Assembly (NCBI GenBank): GCA_965203865.1
Contig: OZ241916.1
Location: 682,001 to 746,000, forward strand
DNA length: 64,000 bases
DNA from: G965200765 sp965203865
GTDB taxonomy: Bacteria; Pseudomonadota; Gammaproteobacteria; Arenicellales; JAJDZL01
Reading direction: 5' to 3'
Shown here piece after piece: positions 36,608-46,200 of this stretch. Under the pieces are notes generated by a model. That model saw only the letters and a program-made list of their open reading frames with translations, was not told the origin of the DNA and did not search any database. A program made the translations under genes and the position numbers. Positions within the stretch are counted from its first letter, which is position 1. Every line of letters starts with the position of its first letter.

Positions 36608-37000
36608 ATGAATACGGGGAGTTGCTTGTGCGGGAAGGTAACCATTGAAGTCGATGGTCCAATTCGTCGATTGCAGCACTGTCATTGTCACACCTGCCGA
36701 AAGGCACATGGAACGGTCTATGGTTCAAGTGCGCTTGTGGATGCCAGTGCGTTCCGAATTACCGGAGGAGAAGACTATATTTCGCAGTATGAATCCTCGC
36801 CAGAGAAGATCAGGTTCTTTTGCAGCAACTGTGGGAGCCATGTGTTTGCAAAGTGCGATCGGGACCCCGAAGATGTTATTCTGCGAATGGGAATTCTGGA
36901 TGGTGACCTGGGATTTAAAGCTGAAAGGCATATCTGGGTTAGCCACAAGCCCGACTGGTATGAAATCACTGATAATATTCGTCAACTGTCAGAGTGGTAG
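36608..37000 (+). CDS. GFA/CENP-V family zinc protein
   Basis: A 130-residue protein of the glutathione-dependent formaldehyde-activating (GFA/CENP-V) fold. The zinc cysteines are visible: C6 and C8 (SCLCG), C25, C27 and C30 (CHCHTC), C72 and C75 (CSNC). The start 36608 has a GGGGGA ribosome site; an ATG four codons earlier is less likely. Members coordinate zinc and some bind glutathione adducts; the reaction here is unknown. A link to formaldehyde released by the neighbouring N-demethylating dehydrogenase is an attractive inference only. Confidence 0.8.
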   Translation: MNTGSCLCGKVTIEVDGPIRRLQHCHCHTCRKAHGTVYGSSALVDASAFRITGGEDYISQYESSPEKIRFFCSNCGSHVFAKCDRDPEDVILRMGILDGDLGFKAERHIWVSHKPDWYEITDNIRQLSEW

Positions 37001-37019
37001 CCAATCAAGGAAAAACAAA

Positions 37020-38162
37020 ATGTCTAACGATTCTACACCTGAATTGCACCGCGGCCTCAAAGGAGTGTATTTCGAGCGCTCAGCAGTGTCTTCTATTGAT
37101 GGCCGCGCAGGAGACTTGCGCTATCGCGGGTATTCAATACATGACTTGGCAGAACACTCAAATTTTGAAGAAACAGCATATCTTTTGATCTATGGAGAAT
37201 TGCCGACACGAAGCCAGCTGGACGATTTTGATCAAAAGCTGAAGCGAGAGCGAAAGATTCCAGCACAAATTCTGGATTTGATTGAAGTGATGCGCGATGC
37301 ACATCCGATGGAAGTCTTGAGAACATGCGTTTCTGCACTAGGGGCGTTTGACGAGACTTTTGACGACAAATCGGAAGAAGCCATTGTCGAGAAAGGAATA
37401 CGGATGACATCGCAAGTTCCGATGATTGTTGCGGCGCATGATCGCATTCGAAACGGAAACTCGCCAGTGGAGCCAAACCTGGAAATCAGTCATGCGGCGC
37501 ATTTTCTGCACCAACTAAAGAACGAAGTTCCAAGTGACGACTCAGCAACTTTGTTTGACAAGGATTTGGTTCTGCATGCAGAGCATGGGTCGAATGCGTC
37601 GTCATTTACAGCAAGAGTGGTTACCGGCACCAGTGCAAACTTCTATGCTTCCATGACCGCAGCAATTGCTGCATTGTCCGGGCCGTCGCATGGTGGCGCA
37701 GCCGAGGATGTGATGAAAATGGCACAGGAAGTCGGTTCAGCAGAGAATGCTGCTGAGTATGTAAAGACAAAGCGAAAAAATCGTGAAGCAGTCATGGGTT
37801 TTGGACATCGGGTTTATCGAGCGGAGGATCCACGGGCAAGGCACATGAAAGAGGGGGTGGAAAAACTATCCAAGGAAATGGGGGAGCCTCACTGGTATGA
37901 AATTCTTCAGGCACTGGTTGAAGCAATGAAGCCTTACGCTCGACATGGTGTCAATGTAAATGTTGATTTCTATTCGGGGGTTGTTTACCACTTGCACGGA
38001 ATCAAAGAGGATTTGTTTGTGCCAATTTTTGCGGTCGGAAGGACACCTGGCTGGGTGGTTCAGATTATTGAGCAGTTCAGTAGCAACATATTGATTCGCC
38101 CATTGACGGTTTATAGCGGTCAGGCATCCCGGGCTTATGTCCCAATTGAATCAAGAAACTGA
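37020..38162 (+). CDS. gltA: Citrate synthase
   Basis: A 380-residue citrate synthase, the TCA-cycle enzyme joining acetyl-CoA to oxaloacetate. Family elements are GPSHGGAAEDV, GFGHRVYR and NVDFYSG, holding the catalytic His, His and Asp. The N-terminus LHRGLKGVYFERSAVSSIDG matches the short type found in many bacteria and archaea rather than the 430-residue E. coli form. The open frame reaches back to 36645 through the GFA gene, but similarity starts at 37020, which also has an AAGG-type site. A strong terminator follows. Confidence 0.92.
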   Translation: MSNDSTPELHRGLKGVYFERSAVSSIDGRAGDLRYRGYSIHDLAEHSNFEETAYLLIYGELPTRSQLDDFDQKLKRERKIPAQILDLIEVMRDAHPMEVLRTCVSALGAFDETFDDKSEEAIVEKGIRMTSQVPMIVAAHDRIRNGNSPVEPNLEISHAAHFLHQLKNEVPSDDSATLFDKDLVLHAEHGSNASSFTARVVTGTSANFYASMTAAIAALSGPSHGGAAEDVMKMAQEVGSAENAAEYVKTKRKNREAVMGFGHRVYRAEDPRARHMKEGVEKLSKEMGEPHWYEILQALVEAMKPYARHGVNVNVDFYSGVVYHLHGIKEDLFVPIFAVGRTPGWVVQIIEQFSSNILIRPLTVYSGQASRAYVPIESRN

Positions 38163-38183
38163 TTGAATCAGTTTGATTGATAA

Positions 38184-38213
38184 AAAAATAGCAGTCTGTT
38201 GACTGCTATTTTT
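38184..38213. terminator. Bidirectional rho-independent terminator
   Basis: A perfect 13-base-pair stem with a TGTT loop: AAAAATAGCAGTC pairs with GACTGCTATTTTT. A-tract and T-tract on the two sides make it work in both directions, between convergent citrate synthase and the small membrane protein gene. Confidence 0.85.
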
Positions 38214-38233
38214 GTTTGTGTCATTGGGTTGAT

Positions 38234-38560
38234 CTATGGGCGAATTCCAAGATATTTTTCGATGTTATCTAACCGGTTGTCCAAGTTTTTAACATCGCCT
38301 TTTATATCTTGCACTTCAACAGTTAAAACTGCAAAAGCGGTTTGAATCAACGAGATTTTGGAATTTATGTCATTTAACTGTTTATTGAAAAAATATGTCT
38401 GCCCAACAATAAGAGCGATTACAGCGAAGATGCCGGCAAGTTGGGCAAAATAAGCTGGACGTAGCCATGAAACAGAATTTTTCAAATCACTTTCTACTCT
38501 TGTCACGCGGTCGCGAATTGCGATATCATTTTCAACTGATTTTGCTACTGATTTATTCAT
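38234..38560 (-). CDS. Small membrane protein with a C-terminal coiled coil
   Basis: A 108-residue protein. Residues 34-60 form one transmembrane helix (FAQLAGIFAVIALIVGQTYFF); before it is a charged helix and after it a heptad-like coiled coil (KQLNDINSKISLIQTAF and VKNLDNRLDNIEKYL). No family recognised. Such proteins may be membrane anchors or phage-related, but nothing specific can be said. Confidence 0.6.
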   Translation of the reverse strand: MNKSVAKSVENDIAIRDRVTRVESDLKNSVSWLRPAYFAQLAGIFAVIALIVGQTYFFNKQLNDINSKISLIQTAFAVLTVEVQDIKGDVKNLDNRLDNIEKYLGIRP

Positions 38561-38926
38561 GATGACCTATATTCTACAAAAATATTATCTTAATTTTTAA
38601 GATTCTTTACTATGATTACCATTTACAGTTTACCACAAAATTATAATTAAACAAATAAAATATGACTAAAAATGCCGTATAAATAATTATACTGAAAATC
38701 GCAAGGGAGAGGTGTCCCTTTCTCGCCCCTTCGGCACTGATTTTGAATACCTTAAGCGGCGGGACCGTTCAATTCGGGATTAAACCTTTTGTATGTTTCA
38801 AGTTTGGCGAAACGTACCAAGAATGATAGCGAATTACGATTAAGCAATTTATGCGACAGCTATTTAAATGAAGTTATTTGATGTAGATACTGATTAATCA
38901 AAAAAGAAAAGAGTTTGTTGAGCACT
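38561..38926. other. Intergenic region with no recognised gene
   Basis: AT-rich sequence with one GC-rich patch around 38700-38770. No structured element or gene recognised. Confidence 0.45.
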
Positions 38927-39126
38927 ATGACGAAAAAACTTAGCAGGTCTAGGGATTTTTTTGTTAGTATTGAAAGGAATCCGACTGAGAAGATTGGCCT
39001 GTAAAAAAGTTATGCCGGGCCTTATAGATGCCTTGTCGGAACGGATTGCCGAGTTCGTGATTTGCACCAAGTCCAAGAAAAAGTGAAATTACGTGAACAA
39101 AAAAAGTCTAGCAAAATTGAAGCCTA
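38927..39126 (+). pseudogene. Possible small decayed gene with an in-frame stop
   Basis: From ATG 38927 the frame reads 25 residues (MTKKLSRSRDFFVSIERN...), hits TAA at 39002, and continues in the same frame for about 40 further codons of plausible charged, helical protein (ending LREQKKSSKIEA). One nonsense change would explain this. No family recognised; it lies 55 bases before the nuclease-like gene, so it may have been its operon partner. Confidence 0.3.
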
Positions 39127-39181
39127 GCGTACATAGATACATAACTCCTGTTAATTCATCATCAACCAAGGGTAAATTCAA

Positions 39182-40498
39182 ATGATTAACAAAAATGAAA
39201 ACTTATTCAACGAAAATCCAGCCAGATTATTTCCGGTGGTTTCATCTACACGTAAAGAACAGTGGCAAACATCGGTGTTACTGGCAGTATTGGTAGCAAT
39301 CCCGGAGTTGGCAAAGCAATTGCTTGAATCGATAGGGGAAAAAACAGGAAAACGACCTTCAATCAAAACATTTACTGAAGTAAGGTTGAAAGAGAGCGAC
39401 ATCAAAGACCAACCTGATGGGCTAATTGTTATTAAAAAGAGCAAAAATAGTCAATGGCGTGCATTTTTAGAGGTGAAAATTAAAAATTCCGACCTTGATG
39501 CAGGGCAAGTAGAACGCTATCTTCAAATTGCAAAAACTCAAAAGTTGAACGCAGTTATAACGGTTTCAAATCAGCTAGCTGCTCGACCGGACCACAGTCC
39601 GGTTGAGGTTCAAAAGAAGTATTTGCATAGTGTAGGCTTATTTCATTGGTCCTGGAAGTTTATTCAGACTGAGGCAAAATTGCTACAAAATCGTGAAGTG
39701 TTCGATAACCGTTCTTGTGAAGCTTATATTCTAGACGAATTCATTAGGTTTCTTAACGATAAGTCAGTTGGTATATCAGGCGTTGAGGGCATGCCTAGAC
39801 AATCTTGGAAAAAGTTACTTGATACAGCGGTAGGGCAAGGAGTCATACGAAAGGATTCCCCAGAAGTGCATGATGTCGTATCTACTTGGTATAGCGAGGT
39901 GAGAGACTTACAGTTGCAACTTTGTCAAAATTTACGTTTACCACCAGATAAAGTAAAGATCACAATGTCAAAAGTGCATATCAATGATCCAAAAAAACGT
40001 CTAGAATATGGTTGTCGACACTTGGTTAATGCAAATGAGCTAGAAGCAGAATTTAAAATTGATAATGCTGCTTCAGATCTTAAAGTTATAGTAAATATTA
40101 ATAAAAAGGCAATTATCACTAGTATGGCACTTGATGCACCCGGCGATAAGACAACTGGATACAGCAGGGTGATGTGGCTTTTGAGACAATTTAAGAAAGA
40201 AGAAATTCGTACAGATAAGTTATCTGTAATAATATATTTTAAAAATAGGTCTCAGGGCGAAGAACATCAATTGAAAAAATTGATTGGCCACACAGACATA
40301 AAAGATTTCAATAAGCTGCCCTTACCACGAAAGTTTGAAATATTCTGTGTTTATAATGACCAAAGAAAATTTTCAAGTTCAAAAGAATTCGTTGGGATGC
40401 TGGAGAAATCTGTTCATGGATTCTACAATGGAGTGGGGATGCATTTGAGGAAATGGACGCCGCCGGCACCTACGCCAAATGAATCACTAGCAGAATAG
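39182..40498 (+). CDS. Nuclease-like protein with a PD-(D/E)xK signature
   Basis: A 438-residue protein with an N-terminal region suggesting the PD-(D/E)xK nuclease fold: D79 (DGLIVI), the core E97-V-K99 (FLEVKIKN) on the next strand and Q109 (QVERYLQIAK) on the following helix, the QxxxY element of RecB-like nucleases. The rest has no recognised domain. It is an isolated gene between housekeeping genes and the CRISPR system, with no methyltransferase beside it, so a role as a stand-alone DNA-cleaving defence or repair protein is a guess. Its low GC resembles the accessory region. Confidence 0.6.
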   Translation: MINKNENLFNENPARLFPVVSSTRKEQWQTSVLLAVLVAIPELAKQLLESIGEKTGKRPSIKTFTEVRLKESDIKDQPDGLIVIKKSKNSQWRAFLEVKIKNSDLDAGQVERYLQIAKTQKLNAVITVSNQLAARPDHSPVEVQKKYLHSVGLFHWSWKFIQTEAKLLQNREVFDNRSCEAYILDEFIRFLNDKSVGISGVEGMPRQSWKKLLDTAVGQGVIRKDSPEVHDVVSTWYSEVRDLQLQLCQNLRLPPDKVKITMSKVHINDPKKRLEYGCRHLVNANELEAEFKIDNAASDLKVIVNINKKAIITSMALDAPGDKTTGYSRVMWLLRQFKKEEIRTDKLSVIIYFKNRSQGEEHQLKKLIGHTDIKDFNKLPLPRKFEIFCVYNDQRKFSSSKEFVGMLEKSVHGFYNGVGMHLRKWTPPAPTPNESLAE

Positions 40499-41020
40499 TT
40501 AGTTATCTCTACTGATGAAGGCAACTCTAAGTCAAAATGCAATCGTAGAGAAGTAAAGCCGTCAAGAAAATATGTCTACCGTTGAGCCACTGTGGTTCAA
40601 GCAGGGAACAAGTTTTTACGGAAGAGAGTAAGACTATTGGAGTTATAGTAGATTCAGAATTGCGAAATTCAGTACTAAGGGCTAGATATCAAATTATCAC
40701 GATGCTGAACAAAGGTGGCAAACCATCAAGCTCAGCGACAGTCCGTCAATGTACACAATTTATGACTTAAAGCATAAAGCCAGAAAAGGGAGTAGCTGCG
40801 CCTTTTTCCTCAACAGTAAGTGTAAAATCACAGTTCAAATTCTCGAAAACATAAGTGTAGAGGTGGTGGATGAATACCTGAACCTTGTAAACGTTTTTTG
40901 ATGATTGTCCTAATTTGTATGCATGGGAATTTTTTTTTAAGGTGCTTGTTATTTTTATTTTTTGGTAATTCAGGCTAACATTTAAGATAATTGGGGAAAC
41001 TTATGGATTAGTTTTTTCAA
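40499..41020. other. Intergenic region before the CRISPR adaptation genes
   Basis: About 520 bases. An open frame without a good start at 40549-40770 (73 codons, coding-like in its middle part, VIVDSELRNSVLRARYQIIT) may be a remnant of an unknown gene. The rest is very T-rich and should contain the cas4-cas1 promoter. Confidence 0.4.
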
Positions 41021-42745
41021 ATGAATAACCCCACAATTCATAAACATCAACGGTCACTTCCTCTGCCACCCCCTCCGGTTGAAGCAGACACACCCTTAGT
41101 TCCTGCAAGAATTGTTAATGAATGGGTTTACTGTCCTCGCTTGGCGTATTTGGAATGGATTGAAGGAGAGTGGGCAGAAAGTGTTGATACTGTTAAAGGA
41201 GAAATTGCTCATGCAAAGGTAGATCAAGGCAAGGGGAAACTGCCTTCATCGGATGAGTTAGACAATGTGATGTCTAAAGCTCGATCTGTCACCCTCGCTT
41301 CAGAGCGTCTCGGGGTAATTGCGAAAATGGATGTTATTGAAGTCAAGGACGGGGCGGTAATGCCGGTAGACTACAAGAAAGGTAAACGGCCTCATGTAGC
41401 AACTGGAGCATACGAACCGGAGAGAGTTCAAGTGTGTACTCAAGCAATGATTTTGGAAGATAATGGCTTTAAAGTTGAGAGTGGTGCATTGTGGTATGTT
41501 GCATCTCGCGAAAGAGTAACGATTAAGCTTGATGAGGAATTACGTACAAATACATTAACAGCTATCTCAAGTTTGCGAGCATTGGCTACTTCAAATCAAC
41601 GTCCCCCGCCGCTTGAGAATAGTCCCAAATGTCCTAAATGTTCACTAGCAGGCATTTGCTTGCCTGATGAAACTAATATGTTTCTCAAAAACTATCCGCC
41701 TCGACCACTAAATCCTTCCGACGACCCCGCACTCCCTCTATATATTCAAACACCTGGATCCAGGGTGCGAAAAGATGGCGAACGTTTGGTTATAGAATCC
41801 GAAGACAATAAGACAGAGGTTCCGATTATTTCAGTTTCCCATGTAGCGCTTTTTGGCCCAATATCAATGACTACTCCGACAATACATGCACTTATGAGAG
41901 AAGAGATACCAGTTTCTTGGTTTACCATGGGAGGGTGGTATTTAGGTCACTCTGTGGGAACTGCAAATGGAAATGTGGCTGTCCGCGAAGCTCAGTATCG
42001 GACCGCATTTGATGAGAAACGAAGATTAGCATTTTCAAGAGAACTGGTGTCAGCGAAAATACGAAATTCACGAACTATGCTACGACGGAATTGGCGTAGC
42101 GATGACGACCAGGAAATGAAAAAGACTTCTTTGGACCGATTAAACTCTTTGGTGAACAAGGCAAAACGTGCAGAGTCAGAGCAGGTGCTTCTTGGAATTG
42201 AGGGAGAAGCAGCAGCCATTTACTTCGCTTGTTTTCCGAATTTGCTAACATCTAGCGAAGGCAATGAGTTAGCTAATTTTTCATTTGAAACCCGTAACCG
42301 TCGGCCACCTACTGACCCGGTCAATGCAATGTTGTCACTCGCATATGCATTGCTTACCAGACTATTTTCAGTATCAATTACAGTGACAGGGTTGGACCCC
42401 TGTATGGGGTTGTATCATCGAACTAGGCATGGGCGACCTGCACTAGCTCTGGATTTAATGGAGCCGTTTCGCCCCATCATTGCTGATTCTTGTGTAATAC
42501 AAGCTATCAATAATGGCGAAGTCAAGGTTAGTGACTTTGTATACAATGGACCTGCTTGTGCACTTAAGCCAGGAGGCAGGAAATCATTTATTGGAATTTT
42601 TGAGCGCCGTGTAGAACAAGAGACTACACATCCGGTATTTGGATATCGAGTTTCAATGCGACGATTAATTGAAGTGCAAGTTCGATTACTAGCTCGTTTT
42701 TTGCAGAATGAAATTCCACAATATCCACATTATCTACCGCGTTGA
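41021..42745 (+). CDS. cas4-cas1: Cas4-Cas1 fusion, CRISPR spacer integrase
   Basis: A 574-residue fusion characteristic of type I-G (formerly I-U). The Cas4 half has C38 (VYCPRLAYLEW) and C204, C207 and C213 (CPKCSLAGIC) for the Fe-S cluster, and RecB-nuclease residues D104 and D117-x-K119 (VDYKKGK). The Cas1 half has E396 (GIEGEAA), H466 (LYHRTRHGRP) and E481 (DLMEPF) for metal-dependent integration. The Cas4 part trims prespacers and selects the PAM; Cas1 with Cas2 inserts them at the first repeat. cas2 starts seven bases downstream, and the array follows. Confidence 0.93.
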   Translation: MNNPTIHKHQRSLPLPPPPVEADTPLVPARIVNEWVYCPRLAYLEWIEGEWAESVDTVKGEIAHAKVDQGKGKLPSSDELDNVMSKARSVTLASERLGVIAKMDVIEVKDGAVMPVDYKKGKRPHVATGAYEPERVQVCTQAMILEDNGFKVESGALWYVASRERVTIKLDEELRTNTLTAISSLRALATSNQRPPPLENSPKCPKCSLAGICLPDETNMFLKNYPPRPLNPSDDPALPLYIQTPGSRVRKDGERLVIESEDNKTEVPIISVSHVALFGPISMTTPTIHALMREEIPVSWFTMGGWYLGHSVGTANGNVAVREAQYRTAFDEKRRLAFSRELVSAKIRNSRTMLRRNWRSDDDQEMKKTSLDRLNSLVNKAKRAESEQVLLGIEGEAAAIYFACFPNLLTSSEGNELANFSFETRNRRPPTDPVNAMLSLAYALLTRLFSVSITVTGLDPCMGLYHRTRHGRPALALDLMEPFRPIIADSCVIQAINNGEVKVSDFVYNGPACALKPGGRKSFIGIFERRVEQETTHPVFGYRVSMRRLIEVQVRLLARFLQNEIPQYPHYLPR

Positions 42746-42752
42746 TTGAACT

Positions 42753-43046
42753 ATGGCTAAAGAGAGACTTTACATTGTTGCCTACGATATTTCGGACCCC
42801 AAACGCTGGAGAAAAGTTTTCAAGTCTGTTAAAGGATATGGTGAGTGGGTGCAACTTTCAGTATTTCAGTGCCGCTTGACGGCTCGTAGGCATGCTCAAA
42901 TGGTAGGTCGTCTCACTGAATTGATTGATCCTAAAGAAGATCATGTATTAATTTTCGATTTGGGATTAGCCGATAAAGTAGAATTGTTTGTTGAAAGTAT
43001 TGGAAAGGAATACAATAAACCTGTCAGGGAAGCAGTAATTGTTTGA
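42753..43046 (+). CDS. cas2: Cas2
   Basis: A 97-residue ferredoxin-fold protein with the typical first strand YIVAYDIS, where D12 is the conserved Asp, and the VQLSVFQCRL strand. It bridges two Cas1 dimers in the spacer integration complex. It follows cas4-cas1 directly and ends 212 bases before the first repeat. Confidence 0.93.
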   Translation: MAKERLYIVAYDISDPKRWRKVFKSVKGYGEWVQLSVFQCRLTARRHAQMVGRLTELIDPKEDHVLIFDLGLADKVELFVESIGKEYNKPVREAVIV

Positions 43047-43258
43047 AGATTTTATTTTGCCGACGATTTTGCGAGTGCTTTGGTGGTGAAAAATTACCTG
43101 ATAGCGATTGAACCCTGATTTGTTCTTTGAAAATAAGTATTTAAGAGTAAAGTTGAGATATTAAAACTTTAATAAATTGTTGTTAACCGGGTAAATCCTA
43201 TGACCTCTCGTAATCAATTCGAAAAAGTTTATTTTTCCAATAAATTGCGATAGGGGCT
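43047..43258 (+). promoter_or_regulatory. Probable CRISPR leader
   Basis: An AT-rich, non-coding 212-base stretch between cas2 and the first repeat, containing TTTGTTCTTTGAAAATAAG-type sequence. Its place beside cas2 and the repeat orientation (hairpin followed by ATTGAAGC as an 8-base 5' handle) make it the likely leader and promoter. The degenerate repeats at this end argue the other way, so the call is moderate. Confidence 0.55.
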
Positions 43259-46200
43259 ATTTCGGGGGTTAATTAGCCCCCGCCTCATTGAAGCTTACGG
43301 CTTAATGCTTGCGTTCCAGTTGGTTTCGGGGGCATTAAAGATCCCGGGGGTTAATTAGCCCCCGCCTCATTAATATTTCGGGGGTTAATTAGCCCCCGCC
43401 TCATTGAAGCGTAAATTAGCCCCCGCCTCATTGAAGCCGCAGTCCCGATTTCGGGGGTTAATTAGCCCCCGCCTCATTGAAGCTGCAAGCGGAAGACAGA
43501 TTTCGGGGGCTCATTCATTTCGGGGGTTAATTAGCCCCCGCCTCATTGAAGCTGTTCTACCGACAGCAGATTGAGTGCAGTTATATAGGCATTTCGGGGG
43601 TTAATTAGCCCCCGCCTCATTGAAGCATCTTCGTTTCTTGCCGGTTCGTATGCCGGAACGCCGCATTTCGGGGGTTAATTAGCCCCCGCCTCATTGAAGC
43701 ATTTTAACGCCGGGCCAGATTACCGACTATGAACAAATTTCGGGGGTTAATTAGCCCCCGCCTCATTGAAGCAGTACCCATAGACTTACTGAACTGTTGC
43801 AAATGCTCGATTTCGGGGGTTAATTAGCCCCCGCCTCATTGAAGCACAGCATCCTCAAGGAACGGATTGTGCTTGTTCAGCGCCATTTCGGGGGTTAATT
43901 AGCCCCCGCCTCATTGAAGCTTCAGTTGCGTCAAAATCGACAGTGAAAATCGTACCGATTTCGGGGGTTAATTAGCCCCCGCCTCATTGAAGCATCTTTA
44001 AATCTCCAAGTGATTTGTTAATTGATTTCATGATTTCGGGGGTTAATTAGCCCCCGCCTCATTGAAGCCCTTTTATCCGGTATATCTGATTGCTGAGATC
44101 TACTAGATTTCGGGGGTTAATTAGCCCCCGCCTCATTGAAGCTGCGAACCGAGTTCACTGGCATTTGCGGTAGTCGATATTTCGGGGGTTAATTAGCCCC
44201 CGCCTCATTGAAGCATCGACAACCTGGACGACGAGCAGATCCGGAAATACATTTCGGGGGTTAATTAGCCCCCGCCTCATTGAAGCGCGATTCACTTGAC
44301 CTGCTCCTCTATGATTGCAAGGATATTTCGGGGGTTAATTAGCCCCCGCCTCATTGAAGCCACGGCGGGGGATAGCTCGCCAAAGCCTTGTTGTAAGATT
44401 TCGGGGGTTAATTAGCCCCCGCCTCATTGAAGCCATAAGCGGAATCTTGAAGGGAGTCAACTATTCCGACATAATTTCGGGGGTTAATTAGCCCCCGCCT
44501 CATTGAAGCATGAAAATTGGAGTTCCTGCAACTGCTAAACCTTCCTCATTTCGGGGGTTAATTAGCCCCCGCCTCATTGAAGCAAGCGAATCCATGCCGG
44601 CGGGCGGTACCGAAACACCATTTCGGGGGTTAATTAGCCCCCGCCTCATTGAAGCAGTATCAGCTGCCAGAGGTTCTCGCTATGATTCATTGATTTCGGG
44701 GGTTAATTAGCCCCCGCCTCATTGAAGCGTGGAAATTTATTTGAATGTCCGAAAAACAAAGGTTGTATTTCGGGGGTTAATTAGCCCCCGCCTCATTGAA
44801 GCAGAGGCCAACTCCAGCGTAATTACGGCGGTGAACCCCGCCATTTCGGGGGTTAATTAGCCCCCGCCTCATTGAAGCCCCGACCGGCACATCAGCCGAT
44901 CGAATGGATGCAAAGATTTCGGGGGTTAATTAGCCCCCGCCTCATTGAAGCGCCTTCTGCTCCTCCCGGTCAACTATTTCATGGTAAATTTCGGGGGTTA
45001 ATTAGCCCCCGCCTCATTGAAGCAGCACGGTCCAGCGTCGAGTAGTAATGATCAGCTATATTTCGGGGGTTAATTAGCCCCCGCCTCATTGAAGCACTAA
45101 TTTTCAAATACAATGAGGGTCATGAAAATCAGATTTCGGGGGTTAATTAGCCCCCGCCTCATTGAAGCATTTTTAGCATGATTGATTGGGGCGGACAAAC
45201 TGAAATTTCGGGGGTTAATTAGCCCCCGCCTCATTGAAGCAAACAAATAGCCATCTGCAACAAGATTATCTCCTTCCAATTTCGGGGGTTAATTAGCCCC
45301 CGCCTCATTGAAGCGTGAAGGACGGCGACCCCTTCGGCCAAGGGGCCGTCGATTTCGGGGGTTAATTAGCCCCCGCCTCATTGAAGCGCGCTGGGCGGGA
45401 GTCGCCGCCGAATAGTCCGGAGCAATTTCGGGGGTTAATTAGCCCCCGCCTCATTGAAGCTCGCAGTATTCAATAACCTTTCTATTCTTCAAGGCATCAT
45501 TTCGGGGGTTAATTAGCCCCCGCCTCATTGAAGCCACTTGATGTTTTCGAGCGGCGCGTCCGGAAGCACGGGGGTATTTCGGGGGTTAATTAGCCCCCGC
45601 CTCATTGAAGCTCTGCACTCCAGCTGGCGTGCGTACTTCTGCTGGCAGATTTCGGGGGTTAATTAGCCCCCGCCTCATTGAAGCGATTTGCGCCAAGAGT
45701 ATCATGAGCCGGTTGGACAACGATTTCGGGGGTTAATTAGCCCCCGCCTCATTGAAGCAATGAGCTTGAAGGCTATCCTATGCTTTCTGGTTCGGCTGAT
45801 TTCGGGGGTTAATTAGCCCCCGCCTCATTGAAGCATAGTATGTGAGAAGGGAACACGAACCGAATCAGTAATATTTCGGGGGTTAATTAGCCCCCGCCTC
45901 ATTGAAGCGATGATCCATCGTCGGCATTAGAGTCAGAGCCAGACCATTTCGGGGGTTAATTAGCCCCCGCCTCATTGAAGCACGCGCAAAGGCGGATACT
46001 GCTCCTGGGGTGCCGGTATATTTCGGGGGTTAATTAGCCCCCGCCTCATTGAAGCCTATTCAAGTCGTCCGGCGGCTTGTCGAGGTGCAAAATTTCGGGG
46101 GTTAATTAGCCCCCGCCTCATTGAAGCTCGCTCGAAAGGATCGTCGCCCTGAAGCGCTTCTTCAATTTCGGGGGTTAATTAGCCCCCGCCTCATTGAAGC

